Part shown: positions 6,828-8,094 of the stretch, piece after piece
How positions within the stretch are numbered: the first letter of the stretch is position 1
Layout of the letters: every line of letters starts with the position of its first letter
Assembly (NCBI GenBank): GCA_023229385.1
Contig: JALNZI010000062.1
Span: 1-8,094 of the forward strand
DNA length: 8,094 nt
From: Candidatus Omnitrophota bacterium
GTDB lineage: Bacteria; Omnitrophota; Gorgyraeia; Gygaellales; Profunditerraquicolaceae
Direction of reading: 5' to 3'
Notes under the pieces: generated by a model
Database searches by the model: none
Seen by the model: the letters and a program-made list of their open reading frames with translations, nothing else
Told to the model about the DNA's origin: nothing
Translations under genes and position numbers: made by a program

Positions 6828-7571
6828 TTACTCTGGTAAGAAATTCTTGGCTAATGCCATAAATATTATTCCCAGCAAAAATGCTAAGAAGGCTGCGGTT
6901 GAACGCTTAAGGTCATTCTCTTTATGCAGTTCGGGGATAAGGTCGCTGGTAGCAATATAAATGAAACCTCCGGCAGTAAAAGGTAATATAAAACTCGCAA
7001 AATTCTTAACCAGGTCGGTTACAAAATACCCGATAACCGCACCTAAGACCGCCATAAGCGCCGAGGCAAAATTAAACAAAAGGGCCTTCTTTTTCGTAAA
7101 CCCGCCGTATACCAAAACAGCAAAATCACCCAATTCCTGGGGAATCTCATGCAAGACAATCGCCAGCGTAGTAACCAGGCCCAGCTTTAAAGAAACTATA
7201 AAGCTTGCGGCAATAACCATACCGTCAATAAAATTATGGAAGCCGTCTCCTACCAGGTTAAGATAGGTGAAGGCGTGGATTGTGCAGCCTTCCTCCTCAT
7301 GGCAATGCCTCCAATGCAAATACCTCTCCATAAGAAAGAAGATTATAATCCCGAGGATAAGATATGAAAATACCGCGTTGCTGTTGTTATTTTCCAGGCA
7401 TTCCGGAAGGATATGCAGAAAGGCGCCGCCGATAAGGGCACCGGCGGAAAAACCGATCAGACAAAAAAGAATTTTATGCAGCAGATTACCCTTTATGGAA
7501 AGGGTAAAAATACCCACCAGGGATATAAGGCTGACTAAAATTGTACTGGCAAGAATCCAGAATAAAACCAT
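6828..7571 (-). CDS. ZIP-family divalent metal transporter
   Basis: A 247-residue inner-membrane protein with about eight hydrophobic segments, starting at residues 3-25, the size of a typical bacterial ZIP. The family's metal-path motifs are intact: HNFIDG (112-117; His112, Asn113, Asp116) in the fourth helix and HEIPQELGD (141-149; His141, Glu142, Glu146, Asp149) in the fifth. A cytosolic-type loop at 86-99 is rich in His, Cys and Glu (HWRHCHEEEGCTIH), a probable metal sensor or delivery site. ZIPs move Zn, Fe or Mn into the cytoplasm; the metal here cannot be told. The ATG leads straight into the first membrane segment. It follows the 26-residue gene by 10 bp with no strong ribosome site, and precedes the PP-loop gene by 21 bp. 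Confidence 0.92.
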   Translation of the reverse strand: MVLFWILASTILVSLISLVGIFTLSIKGNLLHKILFCLIGFSAGALIGGAFLHILPECLENNNSNAVFSYLILGIIIFFLMERYLHWRHCHEEEGCTIHAFTYLNLVGDGFHNFIDGMVIAASFIVSLKLGLVTTLAIVLHEIPQELGDFAVLVYGGFTKKKALLFNFASALMAVLGAVIGYFVTDLVKNFASFILPFTAGGFIYIATSDLIPELHKENDLKRSTAAFLAFLLGIIFMALAKNFLPE

Positions 7572-7581
7572 ATATAGGGAA

Positions 7582-7662
7582 TTAACCTAAACAGGGTTTT
7601 CTGCCTTTATTGGCTTTCTTCGAACGCCAGTTAAGTTTTCCTCTACGTTTTCTTTTTCCCAT
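7582..7662 (-). CDS. 26-residue, very basic conserved-looking small protein
   Basis: A short frame overlooked at usual length cut-offs. ATG at 7662-7660 and TAA at 7584-7582 enclose 26 codons. AAGGA lies 6-7 nt before the ATG, at the end of the upstream CsgG-like gene, whose stop is only 2 bp away. Twelve of 26 residues are Lys or Arg; the core reads RRGKLNWRSKKANKGRKP, beginning MGKRK and ending CLG. The size and charge resemble small ribosome-associated proteins such as bTHX (RRGK..WR...G..RP), which is a loose likeness only. A role in binding RNA is inference. It fills the only space between its neighbours and has the best ribosome site in the operon, which favours a real gene. Confidence 0.65.
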   Translation of the reverse strand: MGKRKRRGKLNWRSKKANKGRKPCLG

Positions 7663-7664
7663 TT

Positions 7665-8094
7665 TTAATCCTTATAATAAGTTTGCGGTACGTTTAAGAC
7701 GGTATAGCGCGCTGCTTCAAGCAGGCATTCATAAATAACCTTCCCCATAGGCGTGCCGGCATATTCGCTTAAAGCCGCCTTAAAGAACTTGTCATGAGGA
7801 GTCTTGATTTTAGTCCCGGGGTTTTCCACTGCCTGGCTTTGAATATCCCGGCTGCTGATTACGTTTGAAGTAGCCCGGTCTACAATACGCAGGTTCAACT
7901 GCATTGTTGCTTTATTCAGAGAGGTCCCCAATAACCCTCCCATATAACTGCTGGCAGCGCTTCCGCCGCCTGCTAAGCCGGATTTTCCGCCTGAATTTTC
8001 CGGTACAAACTCGATAATCCCTACGCTGACAATTAAATCCGTTTCCGACGGAGAGACCATTACAAAACGCCGGGTATTGCTTAAGATATTGATA
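7665..8094 (-). CDS. CsgG-family secretion channel / assembly protein, 5' truncated by the window edge
   Basis: The frame stays open to the window edge, so the ATG at 8060 is internal; 142 C-terminal residues are visible. They align by eye with the second half of CsgG, the outer-membrane lipoprotein that forms a nonameric channel for curli. Matching features are a beta strand of the DLIVSVGIIEFVPE type, a Gly/Ser-rich stretch where CsgG has its membrane hairpins, the strand ATMQLNLRIVDRATSNVISS (like AVNLRVVNVSTGEILSS), and a helix EYAGTPMGKVIYECLLEAA near the end. The signal peptide and lipobox would lie outside the window. CsgG relatives also serve other surface systems, and no curli genes are seen. 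It heads the visible part of the right-hand operon. Confidence 0.72.
   Translation of the reverse strand, partial: INILSNTRRFVMVSPSETDLIVSVGIIEFVPENSGGKSGLAGGGSAASSYMGGLLGTSLNKATMQLNLRIVDRATSNVISSRDIQSQAVENPGTKIKTPHDKFFKAALSEYAGTPMGKVIYECLLEAARYTVLNVPQTYYKD

Noticed and set aside
6961..7590. Plus-strand open frames opposite the ZIP gene
   Set aside because: They are low-complexity antisense reads of a clear membrane transporter and match no protein I recognise.

Overview
The window looks like part of a chromosome from a diderm bacterium, probably an uncultivated lineage. Outer-membrane-type biology is suggested by the CsgG-like secretion-channel gene at the right edge. The tightly packed genes and their mix (AmmeMemoRadiSam radical SAM enzyme, PP-loop/NFACT-R thiolase-like protein, MtnX-like phosphatase) would fit a candidate phylum such as Omnitrophota. 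That placement is a guess from gene content; there is no rRNA or marker gene to test it. I see no tRNA, rRNA, CRISPR array, insertion sequence or phage gene.

Left block (1-1631, + strand): the C-terminal part of a DegT/DnrJ/EryC1-type PLP sugar aminotransferase, followed 8 bp later by an alpha/beta hydrolase of the carboxylesterase/Est30 type. Their spacing suggests one transcript, perhaps the end of a glycan or lipid-related locus lying to the left. This block meets the next one tail to tail, with the two stop codons overlapping.

Middle block (4781-1628, - strand): an apparent sigma70 promoter (TTGACA, 17 bp, TAAAAT) lies in the only sizeable intergenic gap (4686-4818). It is followed by an MtnX-like HAD phosphatase, a class III aminotransferase joined by an ATGA overlap, and a divergent arginase/agmatinase-fold protein. 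Three copies of a TACCCCTA/TAGGGGTA element surround the promoter and leader, one overlapping the -10 box and two forming a perfect 10-bp inverted repeat. This is the best candidate here for an undescribed, regulated small pathway. Phosphatase, aminotransferase and ureohydrolase-fold chemistry together suggest processing of an amine or guanidino compound, but no substrate can be read from the sequence.

Right block (8094-4819, - strand): five genes with gaps of 2, 10 and 21 bp and one 4-bp overlap, so probably one operon entered from beyond the window. In order they are a CsgG-family protein (5' end missing), an unlisted 26-residue very basic protein, a ZIP metal transporter, a PP-loop tRNA-thiolase-like enzyme with an NFACT-R-like tail, and the AmmeMemoRadiSam radical SAM enzyme. 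The usual AmmeMemoRadiSam partners (AMMECR1 and Memo) are not in the window.
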